Assembly: GCF_001591505.1 (NCBI RefSeq)
Contig: NZ_BCVA01000007.1
Coordinates: 62,001 to 126,000, forward strand
DNA length: 64,000 bases
Source of the DNA: Neobacillus niacini NBRC 15566
GTDB taxonomy: Bacteria > Bacillota > Bacilli > Bacillales > Cytobacillaceae
Reading direction: 5' to 3'
Numbering within the stretch: position 1 is the stretch's first letter; each line of letters begins with the position of its first letter. Shown piece by piece: positions 44,266-53,505 of the stretch. The notes under the pieces were generated by a model that saw only the letters and a list, made by a program, of their open reading frames with translations, was not told the DNA's origin and did no database searches. A program made the position numbers and the translations under genes.

Positions 44266-46336
44266 TATGAATCACTCCTTTTCTCGTTAATTTAATAGTA
44301 GAATCATATAAAACTTCACCCTGCCAATTTGGATTAATGACAACCGTACTATCTAATCCATTAATAATCGCTGGTCCTTCTAAAATATAACCCTTCGGCA
44401 AATCAACTCTTTCATATTGAGCCACTTCATATTCCTGATAATTTTTTGGTGTTCCAAAAACCGCATTTGTTACTTTCGTTGAAACAACAGCTTGTTGAGT
44501 ATCTACATGGGGAACCTCTAAATCAGGCATCACGCCAACCGTACGAACACGCAGATTAATAATCTCAATTGGGTTACCTTCAAAGGCAAATCCATAGGTT
44601 TCATGGTGTGTTGTATCAAATTTCTGTTGAATTTCTTCTCGCCAATTTTCATTAAATCCATTAAATTCAATCGATAATTCATATCCTTGACCGGCATATC
44701 GACAATCCATTTGTAAAATGGTAACAGTGTCACGTTTTTCTTTGCCCTGCTGGCTATCCTTTGAGATTTGCTGCTCAGCTTCGATCTTCATTTCATGGTA
44801 ATATTGATTAATCCGTGATTCCTTTGCAGAATCTAACAGCACACCAATAGTACGAATATAATCGAATTTAAGATCGGTGGACAATAGCCCCATCGCTGAG
44901 GTAATACCAGGTGCAGGAGGAACGAGAATCGTTGGGATCTCCAGGGCATCTGCCACATCACAGCCGTGAAGAGGTCCGGCCCCGCCAAAGGCAACCAAAG
45001 CAAATTCCCGAGGGTCATAGCCTCGTTGGATGGAGTGGATCCGAATGGCTTTTACCATGTTGGCGTTCATAATTTCAAGCGTGGAGAGGGCAGCCTCTTT
45101 CAGATCCATTTTAAATGCTTCACAAATCGAACAACTCATCGCTTCCTCAGATAATTGTTTTTGAAGCTTGATTCTGCCGCCAAGGAAATTATTTGGATCA
45201 ATTCTGCCCAAGATTACATTGGCGTCGGTAACGGTAGCTTCTGTTCCCCCGCGATTATAACAGGCAGGACCTGGCTCGGCACCTGCACTTCTTGGTCCAA
45301 CATTAAAACCGCCGCCGCTGTCTGCCCAAGCAATACTTCCTCCGCCGGCACCAATCGAAATAACATCCAGTTGTGGAAATAAGACTGGATAACCGGCGAT
45401 TTGACAATTTTGGAAATTGATTTCTAATAGCTGCTCCGGTATGACAGTAATATCGGCAGATGTACCTCCGATATCAAGACCGATTAATTTGGTGTGATTA
45501 TGGAGATTTCCAATAAATTGTGTCCCAATAACCCCTGCTGCCGGTCCGGACATAAGAGTGGAAATTGGTTTATTCGAAACACCATCGATGCCGCTAATGC
45601 CGCCGTTTGACTGCATGATCAAGATTTCAGCACCACAGCCGATTTCCATTAAGCCTTTTTCAAGTGATTTCATGTACGATCTCATTTTTGGTTTTGTAAA
45701 AGCATTAATGGCCGTGGTGGTAAACCTTTCAAACTCTCGATATTGTGAAATCACTTCGTGTGACAAGGATATTTCAGCTTCTGGATAATATTCAGTGATC
45801 AGCTCGCCAACACGCTTTTCATGAATCGGATTCAAAAAGGAAAATAAGAATGCTACAGCAATGGATTTTACACCATCAGCTTTAAGCTCCTTGATGGCTT
45901 CAATGACATCGCTTTCATTTAAGGGAACAAAAATGTCTCCTGGTGGAATAATTCTTTCTCTGACTACTTTTCGATGTTTTCTCTCAATTAATGGTTTTAC
46001 TTGGAAGGGGATATCTTGCATAATTGAAAAATTGTGAGGGCGTCTGTGTCTGCCAATATGCAAAATATCTCTAAAACCCATGGTTGTAATGAGTCCGGTT
46101 TTAGAACCTTCATGCTCAATCAATGCATTTGTAGCTACTGTAGTGCCGTGTAAAAACATATCAATATCGCTTGGCTGAATACCAGCTTTATCACAAATCT
46201 CTTTTACACCTTGAATAATACCGATAGATTGATCGGCTTTTGTCGATGGAACCTTATGGTAAACATGTTTTTGACCCACACCTGTGAGAATTAGGTCGGT
46301 ATTTGTACCGCCAACATCTACTCCAACTCTAATCAT
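44249..46336 (-). CDS. hyuA: ATP-dependent hydantoinase/oxoprolinase subunit A, copy 2
   Basis: A 695-residue HyuA-type subunit: GVDVGGTNTDLILTG (phosphate-1), HGTTVATNALIEH, GFRDILHIGRHRRPHN, MSGPAAGVIGT, LDIGGTSADITV (phosphate-2), GAGGGSIAWADSGGG and GPACYNRGG. It pairs with the HyuB it overlaps. Its upstream partner in the operon is a nitrilase-type amidase, whereas copy 1 is paired with an isochorismatase-type amidase. Two HyuAB pairs with two unrelated amidases suggest two successive ring or amide cleavages, or two related substrates (inference). RBS GGAGGG. Confidence 0.9.
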   Translation of the reverse strand: MIRVGVDVGGTNTDLILTGVGQKHVYHKVPSTKADQSIGIIQGVKEICDKAGIQPSDIDMFLHGTTVATNALIEHEGSKTGLITTMGFRDILHIGRHRRPHNFSIMQDIPFQVKPLIERKHRKVVRERIIPPGDIFVPLNESDVIEAIKELKADGVKSIAVAFLFSFLNPIHEKRVGELITEYYPEAEISLSHEVISQYREFERFTTTAINAFTKPKMRSYMKSLEKGLMEIGCGAEILIMQSNGGISGIDGVSNKPISTLMSGPAAGVIGTQFIGNLHNHTKLIGLDIGGTSADITVIPEQLLEINFQNCQIAGYPVLFPQLDVISIGAGGGSIAWADSGGGFNVGPRSAGAEPGPACYNRGGTEATVTDANVILGRIDPNNFLGGRIKLQKQLSEEAMSCSICEAFKMDLKEAALSTLEIMNANMVKAIRIHSIQRGYDPREFALVAFGGAGPLHGCDVADALEIPTILVPPAPGITSAMGLLSTDLKFDYIRTIGVLLDSAKESRINQYYHEMKIEAEQQISKDSQQGKEKRDTVTILQMDCRYAGQGYELSIEFNGFNENWREEIQQKFDTTHHETYGFAFEGNPIEIINLRVRTVGVMPDLEVPHVDTQQAVVSTKVTNAVFGTPKNYQEYEVAQYERVDLPKGYILEGPAIINGLDSTVVINPNWQGEVLYDSTIKLTRKGVIHNEQNS

Positions 46337-46347
46337 CGTAACCCTCC

Positions 46348-47244
46348 TTATACCCTCTGATAGTTATTTAGATATTTTTTATAAATTTCTGGCTTTCTTT
46401 CATTATTCCAATCAATTCGTGCTTTGCTGCTCGTTACTAGAGAAAGGTCTATGTCTCCAAGAAGATAGGACCATTCTTGGTCTTCCATTTGTGTAATGAC
46501 CGTTCCAAAAGGATCAATTAGGCAACTATTTCCAAAATGGTGTCTCTCAGTAGGTTCACCATGGATTTGTTCGATCCCAGCTTTATTTACGCCCATAACA
46601 AATACATTGTTCTCCATTGCTCGTATTTGCAATTCTCTTACGTACATATCCTTTCTAAAACCAAAGGTAGCGGTTGGAACAATGACTAAATTTGCACCCT
46701 GCACCGTAAGGGCTTTCCATGCCTCAGGAAATGACCGGTCGAAGCATATTAAGATTCCCGCTTTCATTCCATTATCAAGAGTAAAAACAGGAAACTCTTT
46801 ACCGCCGCCGCCAAATTGTTCAAAGTAGTATTTCTCATCAGTAGAAAGACTTGGACTGTTCACTTTTGGCAAATGGACTTTTCGATATTTGCCAATTAAT
46901 CCTTTTGTTGGAGAACAAATAAAGGCGGTATTATAATAGTTTGTCTGTCCATTTTCCTCCGCTTTTTCAAATAAGGTACCTAAAATATGAACGTCATACG
47001 TTACCGCCATTTCGGTAATTTTTTTTACAGTAGGGCCGTTGATCGTTTCTGCGTACGAGAAAAATTTTTCATCTTGGAGCACACCAAAATAGGGGGCTGT
47101 CATAAGCTCTGAATAGGAAATGAGATAGGGCTTATCTCTTAAAATGAGTTCCTCCGTTTTTTTGGCAAGAATGGCCCAGTTTTTTTCATAGCTTCCGGGA
47201 TAAGAACCAATTTGCAATCCAGCAACTTTAATTTTATGCAACAA
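46348..47244 (-). CDS. Carbon-nitrogen hydrolase (nitrilase superfamily; carbamoylase/amidase type)
   Basis: About 298 residues. The Glu-Lys-Cys triad is visible as YLISYSELMTAPYFG (Glu), GKYRKVHLPK (Lys) and ILICFDRSFPEAWKAL (Cys). The closest described types are N-carbamoyl amino acid amidohydrolases and beta-ureidopropionase-like enzymes. Start at one of two adjacent TTG codons (47244 or 47241) after GGGAGGTGA; a longer frame from 47271 would begin upstream of the predicted transcription start. First gene of the P3 operon, 11 bp before hyuA copy 2, and probably processes the ring-opened carbamoyl or amide product. Confidence 0.87.
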   Translation of the reverse strand: MLHKIKVAGLQIGSYPGSYEKNWAILAKKTEELILRDKPYLISYSELMTAPYFGVLQDEKFFSYAETINGPTVKKITEMAVTYDVHILGTLFEKAEENGQTNYYNTAFICSPTKGLIGKYRKVHLPKVNSPSLSTDEKYYFEQFGGGGKEFPVFTLDNGMKAGILICFDRSFPEAWKALTVQGANLVIVPTATFGFRKDMYVRELQIRAMENNVFVMGVNKAGIEQIHGEPTERHHFGNSCLIDPFGTVITQMEDQEWSYLLGDIDLSLVTSSKARIDWNNERKPEIYKKYLNNYQRV

Positions 47245-47280
47245 TTTCACCTCCCTTTTTAAAGTCCTCAATCGTATAAT

Positions 47281-47296
47281 TGCAAGAAATGTGCCA
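47281..47296 (-). promoter_or_regulatory. Sigma-54 promoter P3
   Basis: On the minus strand TGGCACATTTCTTGCA, GG to GC 12 bp. Predicted start near 47270, 26 nt before the TTG start. Confidence 0.87.
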
Positions 47297-47400
47297 TCTT
47301 CTAATTAATAGAAAAAAAGATTTTAGGATCGTTGTTTACTAGGATTAGAAAATGAACAGTGTAAAAATCCGGAGATGATTGTTAAAATTTTTAACACAAG

Positions 47401-47429
47401 ATGAAACAAAAGGAACAAAATTTGAAACA
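47401..47429. promoter_or_regulatory. Activator half-sites upstream of P3
   Basis: ATGAAACA at 47401 and TTGAAACA at 47422, about 105-130 bp upstream of P3 and just before the activator gene; may also autoregulate the activator. Confidence 0.6.
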
Positions 47430-47523
47430 ATACAATTCTGACTATTCATAATATTGTGTTATTATTGAGTTGATAGAAATAATTGTTAAGGAAAAGTTGA
47501 TGCAAAATAGGAGATGAGTAGAA

Positions 47524-49431
47524 TTGCCAACCAAAATACTTGCCATCACACATAAGAATTTTTCACATTTATACTACGAAGTAATAGAACTGTTAAATTT
47601 ACCTTTAAGTTTAGAAGTATTAGAGGTGAATTTTGGAGAGTTACATAAAATCGACCATGAAATGTTTTCTCAATTTGATTTAGTCATTACTAGTGGTGCT
47701 CATCTAGAAATGATCAATAAAGATTATTATGAGTTAACCTATCTTGTACCCTTTTATCCTTTACATTTTACAGAGGCCGATTTAGTTAAGGGACTGGCTC
47801 AAGCTAAAAAATTTGGAAGGAAAATTTTGTTAATGTATTTTCCGGAAGAGGATTATCAGCTCGAACAATATGAAGATTTATTAGACATAGAATTGAAAAG
47901 GGTTTCATTTTCTAATTTAAAGGAAGCGGAACAGATTATGAATGATTCTTATCAAAAAGGGTTTAATGTCGTGATTGGGACCAGTTCAGTCTGTGAAATA
48001 GCGGATAAAAAAGGGATAAAAAATGTTCTAATTTATTCGATAGATTCTTTAAAACTAGAAATTATAAAAGCATATCAATTAGCTGCGACAAAGAGCAAAA
48101 TGGTAAACTACGGAAAAATCAAAGATGTCATCCTTCAATATGCAGGTAATCCTATTTTTTTATTAGACCAGCACCTAAGAATTATTGATACCAACGCGCA
48201 CGGGTTTAAATATGTAAAAAAAAGCAGCAAGTACGAAACCATAGGAGAGCAGTTTAACACTTTGATTAACATTGATTTTAAAGGTATAGAAACCGAATCG
48301 GTTAGTGTTACACATAAATCAGAACAAATAATCATTGAACCGATTATGAATAGTGCAAATAGTAAAATGTTTATTGTTGCGGTAGAGGGTTCTCGTACTC
48401 GTGTTACGAGTGAAAATAAAAAGGAAGATACCTTAAACCCGAAATATCAATTTACAAATATTATCCACACTTCTCAAATTATGAATAAGGTCATTATTAA
48501 AACTAAACAGTACGCCCAAACGGATGCACCGTTATTGATATTTGGTGAATCGGGAACAGGTAAAGAATTAATAGCCCATAGCGTGCACCAATATAGTAAT
48601 CGAAAGACGCAGCCATTCCTTCCAGTGAATTGTTCTGCGATTCCGCAAAATATTCTTGAAAGTGAATTATTTGGCTACGAAGAAGGAGCTTTTACCGGTG
48701 CAAGAAAAGGGGGGAAACCAGGATATTTTGAAATGGCTCAAAATGGAACCATCTTTCTTGATGAAATTGGAGAAATTCCTTTGGATATTCAAACAAAGCT
48801 TCTTAGAGTTCTACAGGAAAAAGAAGTAATCCGTTTAGGGGGCAGAAATATCATACCCCTAGATGTTAGAGTAATCACAGCGACCAATAAACCGCTAGTC
48901 GATTTAATTAGGAAAAAGACCTTTAGAGAAGATCTATATTATAGGATTAATGTACTTCAAATTAATGTACCGCCAGTAAGAGATAGAAAAGAAGATATTC
49001 CCTTGCTTCTTAATCACTTACTTGTGAAATACGGAATGGATACACATCAAGCTAGTTATTTAATCAATATGGCCAAAAATAGTTTATCTATGTATAACTG
49101 GCCAGGAAATGTAAGGGAAATGGAAAATTTTGCTCAGAGATTTTGTGCACTTCAATCTATTTCTAATACTACTTTGGACTTAATGAAATTGTTTACAGAT
49201 ATCATGAGTGAATTCTTTGAACAAAAGAATCAAATAGTAGGTAGTTTCGTTAGGAGCGAAGAAGGTGATGTTCAAGAACACATGCAAAAGCCTGAACTTG
49301 AAAAGTTAAAAATAATAAATGTCCTCCTTGAAACAAATGGGAATAAGAATCAAACCGCGGTTAAACTTGGCATGTCTAGAACGACATTATGGAGGAAAAT
49401 AAAGGAATACGAAATTGATACAAGTTTTTAA
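47524..49431 (+). CDS. Sigma-54-dependent activator with PrpR N-terminal sensor (PrpR_N-PAS-AAA-Fis)
   Basis: A 635-residue enhancer-binding protein. An N-terminal PrpR_N-type ligand-binding region (about 1-195, as in the 2-methylcitrate regulator PrpR), a PAS-like domain (about 200-300), then the AAA+ domain with Walker A FGESGTGKE (340-348), the sigma-54 contact loop GAFTGA (388-393), Walker B GTIFLDEIGEI, and a C-terminal Fis-type HTH (NQTAVKLGMSRTTLWRKIKE). TTG start 10 nt after AGGAG. It lies between P3 and P4 and is the obvious activator of all four sigma-54 promoters. An acidic or CoA-like effector is plausible by analogy with PrpR. Terminator at 49449. Confidence 0.93.
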   Translation: MPTKILAITHKNFSHLYYEVIELLNLPLSLEVLEVNFGELHKIDHEMFSQFDLVITSGAHLEMINKDYYELTYLVPFYPLHFTEADLVKGLAQAKKFGRKILLMYFPEEDYQLEQYEDLLDIELKRVSFSNLKEAEQIMNDSYQKGFNVVIGTSSVCEIADKKGIKNVLIYSIDSLKLEIIKAYQLAATKSKMVNYGKIKDVILQYAGNPIFLLDQHLRIIDTNAHGFKYVKKSSKYETIGEQFNTLINIDFKGIETESVSVTHKSEQIIIEPIMNSANSKMFIVAVEGSRTRVTSENKKEDTLNPKYQFTNIIHTSQIMNKVIIKTKQYAQTDAPLLIFGESGTGKELIAHSVHQYSNRKTQPFLPVNCSAIPQNILESELFGYEEGAFTGARKGGKPGYFEMAQNGTIFLDEIGEIPLDIQTKLLRVLQEKEVIRLGGRNIIPLDVRVITATNKPLVDLIRKKTFREDLYYRINVLQINVPPVRDRKEDIPLLLNHLLVKYGMDTHQASYLINMAKNSLSMYNWPGNVREMENFAQRFCALQSISNTTLDLMKLFTDIMSEFFEQKNQIVGSFVRSEEGDVQEHMQKPELEKLKIINVLLETNGNKNQTAVKLGMSRTTLWRKIKEYEIDTSF

Positions 49432-49448
49432 GATGATTGAATGGATTT

Positions 49449-49480
49449 CCCCCCACCTTATTAGAGGTGCGGGGGTTTTT
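49449..49480 (+). terminator. Terminator after the sigma-54 activator
   Basis: CCCCCCACC / GGTGCGGGGG hairpin, then TTTTTATTTTT. Confidence 0.88.
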
Positions 49481-49524
49481 ATTTTTATTGTAAAGCTACT
49501 ATACCTATCAATAAAGATCATACC

Positions 49525-49561
49525 GTTTCATATGTTGTTACGTTGAAACAACATATGAAAC
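49525..49561. promoter_or_regulatory. Large palindromic activator site upstream of P4
   Basis: GTTTCATATGTTGTT (49525-49539) and AACAACATATGAAAC (49547-49561): perfect 15-bp arms, 7-nt centre, 170-210 bp upstream of P4. It contains the TGAAAC half-site of the other promoters in both arms. The rest of the 49432-49783 gap holds no gene. Confidence 0.8.
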
Positions 49562-49732
49562 AAAAAGCATGTTAATCAACATATATTTTTATTTGAATCT
49601 ACTATATCGAACGATAAAAAAGTGTGAACAGCTTTTTTAGAATAAAATTCCCTGAAAATTATTAGTAGTAAATAGGAGAGTAACAAGAAAAACTTTTAAA
49701 TTATTCTATATTATCAAAATGTTTAAAAATAT

Positions 49733-49750
49733 ATGGCATGGTAATTGCAG
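49733..49750 (+). promoter_or_regulatory. Sigma-54 promoter P4
   Basis: ATGGCATGGTAATTGCA, GG to GC 12 bp. Predicted start near 49760, just ahead of the MFS start at 49784. Confidence 0.85.
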
Positions 49751-49783
49751 TTATTTAAGGTAAAGGCAGGTGAAATAGTAGAA

Positions 49784-50992
49784 ATGAAATTGGAACATGT
49801 AAAAAGTGCCCCTTCGTTTGTTATCTTAAATAAATACCTTCTTTGGCTTTTAATCATCCAAATGGTAACAGCACTGGCGTATTATGGGTATGTTCCTCTA
49901 ATCCCTCAAATGGTAAAAGAGTTTTCATTAAACAATACCCAAATTGGCTGGATGACGTCTGCTGTATTCCTTGGCTCATCTATTGTTGCAATTCCTTCTG
50001 GTATGATTACCGATCGATTTGGTGCAAGGAAGTCGTTGTTTGCTTTTTGTTTATTACTTGTTTTTGTTATCTTTTCTTTTTCAATATCAAATAGTTACAT
50101 TGTTATTTTAGTGCTGCTATTTTTGTTGGGAACGGGATATGGAGGTATTACTCCAGGGACGAACAAAAGTATAATGGAAACCTTTGATGTACATAACAGG
50201 GGAACAGCAATGGGCTTAAAGCAAATGGGGGTTTCCTTAGGCAGTACTTTGGGCAGCTTGATGCTCCCTCTCATAGCCAATCAATGGGGCTGGCGTATCA
50301 GCCTTCTAAGCATTGCTGTTTTGCTGGTACTTGTGTGTCTGTTTCATTTTAAGGTGTTAGACCAAAGAGAGGATCATCATAAACAACTAAATGTGTTGAA
50401 AAACGGCAAAGAAATTTTACAAAACAAAAAATTAATGAAAATTATCGCCATTATTACCTTTTTTATCTGGGTGCAGCTTAGTGTAATGACCTACTTAGTT
50501 CTTTATTTACATGAATCGATTCATTATTCTCTTTCTTTTTCCTTATTTTGTTTAGCATTATTACAAATTGGAGGGGCCTTAGGCAGGGCATGCTGGGGAG
50601 TCATAAGTGATCGGTTTTTTAATCAGAATCGGGGAGTGATTATTGCTCTGATTGGATTAATTTCAGGAGTACTAGTTTTATTCCTCGGAATATTGTCAAA
50701 CGATATCCCGGTTGTGATAATCGCTCTCCTATCTTTATGCCTAGGCATTACCACACAAGGATGGAATGGGATATTCGTCTTAATGATTTCAGAGGTGGTA
50801 AAGAAGGAACAAGTTAGTTTAGCCAGTGGAGTTGGATTAGCTACGGTGTATACAGGTGCTATCTTCGGTACTCCATTATCAGGTTGGATTATCGATTTTT
50901 CCGGTAATTTTGAAGCCATGTGGATGATTTGTGGAGCTGCTATTTTTATAATAGGGGGCCTGACATTATTTTTAAAACTAGATAGGAATTAG
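49784..50992 (+). CDS. MFS transporter
   Basis: About 402 residues with 12 predicted membrane helices. The loop motif after helix 2, GMITDRFGARKSL, is the MFS signature A region; other marks are GTGYGGITPGTNKSIME, GTAMGLKQMGVSLGSTLGSL and GRACWGVISDRFFNQNRG in the second half. ATG 49784 is chosen because the longer frame (49745) runs through the promoter. Likely a proton-coupled uptake carrier for the substrate of the sigma-54 regulon; a TRAP transporter follows 43 bp downstream. Confidence 0.9.
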   Translation: MKLEHVKSAPSFVILNKYLLWLLIIQMVTALAYYGYVPLIPQMVKEFSLNNTQIGWMTSAVFLGSSIVAIPSGMITDRFGARKSLFAFCLLLVFVIFSFSISNSYIVILVLLFLLGTGYGGITPGTNKSIMETFDVHNRGTAMGLKQMGVSLGSTLGSLMLPLIANQWGWRISLLSIAVLLVLVCLFHFKVLDQREDHHKQLNVLKNGKEILQNKKLMKIIAIITFFIWVQLSVMTYLVLYLHESIHYSLSFSLFCLALLQIGGALGRACWGVISDRFFNQNRGVIIALIGLISGVLVLFLGILSNDIPVVIIALLSLCLGITTQGWNGIFVLMISEVVKKEQVSLASGVGLATVYTGAIFGTPLSGWIIDFSGNFEAMWMICGAAIFIIGGLTLFLKLDRN

Positions 50993-51035
50993 AAGGAACT
51001 GTAAAACTACATTAACTTTTTGAAGGGAGATATTT

Positions 51036-52316
51036 ATGGAAATTACTATTTTCATTGTTATCCTATTTTTGCTGCTTATTATGGGAACCCACATTGGAGT
51101 GGCATTGGGTGCAAGTGCGTTAGTAATCTTGTTAATGTTTCAAGAAACAAGTCTGGACATTATTGCGCAGCAAACCTTTCAATCCGCCAATAGCTATGCA
51201 TTAGCAGCCATTCCTTTCTTTATTTTATCTGGGGATATTATTATGAAAGGAAGCTTGGCTCAAAAGATCTTAGATTTTACAGATATTATCACACGGAAAA
51301 TTCACGGCGGTACGGCTATGGCGGCAATGTTAGTAAGCGTTTTCTTTGCTGCTGTTTCTGGTTCTAGTGTTGCTTCCGCTGCTGCTATTGGGAAAAACTT
51401 GATAGAAGTCATGGGGGAAAGAGGGTATCCGAAACGCTTTATTGCCGGTCTGGTAGCCACTGGGGGAACACTTGGACTCTTAATTCCGCCAAGTCTTAGT
51501 TTTATCATCATTGGGAGTATGGTAGGTATTCCGATTGTAGATTTATTTACTGCCGGGATTGTTCCAGGGCTTATGCAGGCAGTCATGTTAATGGCACTAA
51601 CCTACTATATTTGTAAGAAAAATGGCTGGGAAACCACCTCAAATGTTTCTACTCTAAAAAAGTTAGTACCTCTTAAGCAATTACAATCATCTTCAGGTGT
51701 ATTATTGCTGCCAGTATTAATTTTGGGCGGCATTTATCTTGGTTTCTTTACTCCTACAGAAGTATCAGCTGTTGCTGTTCTCTATGCTGCTACTCTTTCT
51801 CTATTTATTTATCGCGCCATTAAAGTAAAAGATCTTTGGAATGTCAGCCGAGAATCTCTACTTCAATCCGGTATGATTTATTTAATTTTAATTGGAGGGT
51901 CTCTTACCGCTTTTATGTTAAAGAGTCTTGGGTTAACTGCAGGTTTAATCACGATGATTACGGATCTTGGACTTGAGCCTTGGCAGTTTTTACACCTTGT
52001 AAATGCTCTTTTATTTATTCTAGGTATGTTCTTGGATGGTATTACCGTTATCGTTTTAGTCGTGCCAATTTTATTCCCTGCTGCCATCGCTTTAGGAATA
52101 AATCCGATTCATTTTGCCGTCATTGTTACCATGAATATCGAGATTGCAACATTAACTCCTCCTGTAGGGCTAAATCTATTTGTGATGAGCGGGCTGGCAA
52201 AAATTCCCATCCATGATGTAGCCAAAGGGGTAGGACCTTACTATGTCATCATGATTATTTCTTTATTCCTCGTAACCTATTTTCCACAAATTAGTTTACT
52301 TTTGTTTAATTTATAG
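51036..52316 (+). CDS. dctM: TRAP transporter large permease (DctM)
   Basis: A 426-residue, roughly 12-helix permease. Marks: GTHIGVALGASALVILL, AAIPFFILSGDIIMKG, GGTAMAAMLVSVFFAAVSGSS, GGTLGLLIPPSLSFIIIG and LGMFLDGITVIVLVVPILFP. TRAP systems use a sodium gradient and an extracellular binding protein to take up carboxylates. Here the order is DctM, DctP, DctQ, not the usual P-Q-M. RBS GGGAG. Confidence 0.93.
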   Translation: MEITIFIVILFLLLIMGTHIGVALGASALVILLMFQETSLDIIAQQTFQSANSYALAAIPFFILSGDIIMKGSLAQKILDFTDIITRKIHGGTAMAAMLVSVFFAAVSGSSVASAAAIGKNLIEVMGERGYPKRFIAGLVATGGTLGLLIPPSLSFIIIGSMVGIPIVDLFTAGIVPGLMQAVMLMALTYYICKKNGWETTSNVSTLKKLVPLKQLQSSSGVLLLPVLILGGIYLGFFTPTEVSAVAVLYAATLSLFIYRAIKVKDLWNVSRESLLQSGMIYLILIGGSLTAFMLKSLGLTAGLITMITDLGLEPWQFLHLVNALLFILGMFLDGITVIVLVVPILFPAAIALGINPIHFAVIVTMNIEIATLTPPVGLNLFVMSGLAKIPIHDVAKGVGPYYVIMIISLFLVTYFPQISLLLFNL

Positions 52317-52388
52317 AATGAAAGAAACCTAAGTTTTTTAAAAAACAGTAACCTAAAACAAATTTTGTTTAAGAAGGGATGGTTGTGG

Positions 52389-53420
52389 ATGAAACAAAGA
52401 AAAAAGGTATGGTCAATGATGGTAATCATGGTTTTAGCTCTATTTATGGGATTGGCAGGCTGCGGCAAAGACAAAGCATCAGGAGGTCAAGGGGATAAAA
52501 AGACTTATAAAATCATCATGACTCACGAGTTACCCGAAACGTTCTTTAAGCACAAATATATGGAGAAGTTTAAAGAAATTGTAGAAGAAAAAAGTAATGG
52601 ACAACTAGAGGTAACGATTCATTCTGGAGGTCAATTATTTAAAGACGGTGAAGCCATTCAAGCTTTAGGAACTGGTTCCGTTCATATGGTTTGGCCAGTA
52701 AGTGCACACTTAGAAGCCCTTAATCAGAAATATGGTGTGGTTAGTTTGCCTTTTGGTCTTAATGATAAAACCATTTTAGAAAACGTAGAATATCGTACAG
52801 AATTAACGGGATTGCTTAACTCTTTTGTTGAAGATAAAGGGATTAAAGTTTTAGGACTTATGAGAACAGCAGAGGGGATTATTCTAACAAAAGATAAAGA
52901 ATTAAAGAATTTAAAGGATTTATCGGGTTTGAAGGTTCGGACAGTTTCAGGACAGGTAGCTACTGACACCATTGAAGCATTTAAAGGAAGTGGTGTTTCT
53001 ATGCCAGCAACTGAAATTGCCACTTCCCTTTCCCAAGGCGTTATCGATGGAGTCAACACTTCACCTGATGGATGGAAGGACGTTGTTGGATCTTCAGCAA
53101 AATACGGGCTTGTTGTCCCGGGAATGCAATTATTCACCTATTCCATTGCTGCGGATAAAGCATGGTTTGACGGACTCCCTAAAGATCTTCAAACGTTAAT
53201 TTCAGATACCATTAATGATATTACTGTTACTCAATGGAAGGAATCGATGGAGTTAGATAAAGAATATATTGAAAAGGTAACAAGTGACTGGGGTAAAGTG
53301 AATTATGTCCCTGAAAGTGATGTGAACGATTGGAAAAAAGCAACAGAAGATGTCTATAAAAAATTTGAACAACGCCACCCAGATGCGTTAAAAGCATTTA
53401 ATGAATTAACGAAGAAATAA
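52389..53420 (+). CDS. dctP: TRAP transporter substrate-binding lipoprotein (DctP)
   Basis: About 343 residues. Lipoprotein signal peptide with lipobox GLAGCGKDK, so it is membrane-tethered outside the cell. DctP marks: THELPETFFKHKYMEKFKEI, VTIHSGGQLFKDGEAIQALG, LKDLSGLKVRTVSGQVATD (with the Arg that usually salt-bridges a carboxylate) and LSQGVIDGVNTSPDGW. ATG 52389 fits the signal peptide; the ORF extends 8 codons upstream without need. The conserved Arg suggests an organic acid ligand. Confidence 0.92.
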   Translation: MKQRKKVWSMMVIMVLALFMGLAGCGKDKASGGQGDKKTYKIIMTHELPETFFKHKYMEKFKEIVEEKSNGQLEVTIHSGGQLFKDGEAIQALGTGSVHMVWPVSAHLEALNQKYGVVSLPFGLNDKTILENVEYRTELTGLLNSFVEDKGIKVLGLMRTAEGIILTKDKELKNLKDLSGLKVRTVSGQVATDTIEAFKGSGVSMPATEIATSLSQGVIDGVNTSPDGWKDVVGSSAKYGLVVPGMQLFTYSIAADKAWFDGLPKDLQTLISDTINDITVTQWKESMELDKEYIEKVTSDWGKVNYVPESDVNDWKKATEDVYKKFEQRHPDALKAFNELTKK

Positions 53421-53505
53421 TAAAAGTCTAGTAAATTCATCCCTCATTATATAGGGGGATGAATACGCTGCCTAGAACATCCTTAACAAGAAGGAGGATT
53501 ATCAT

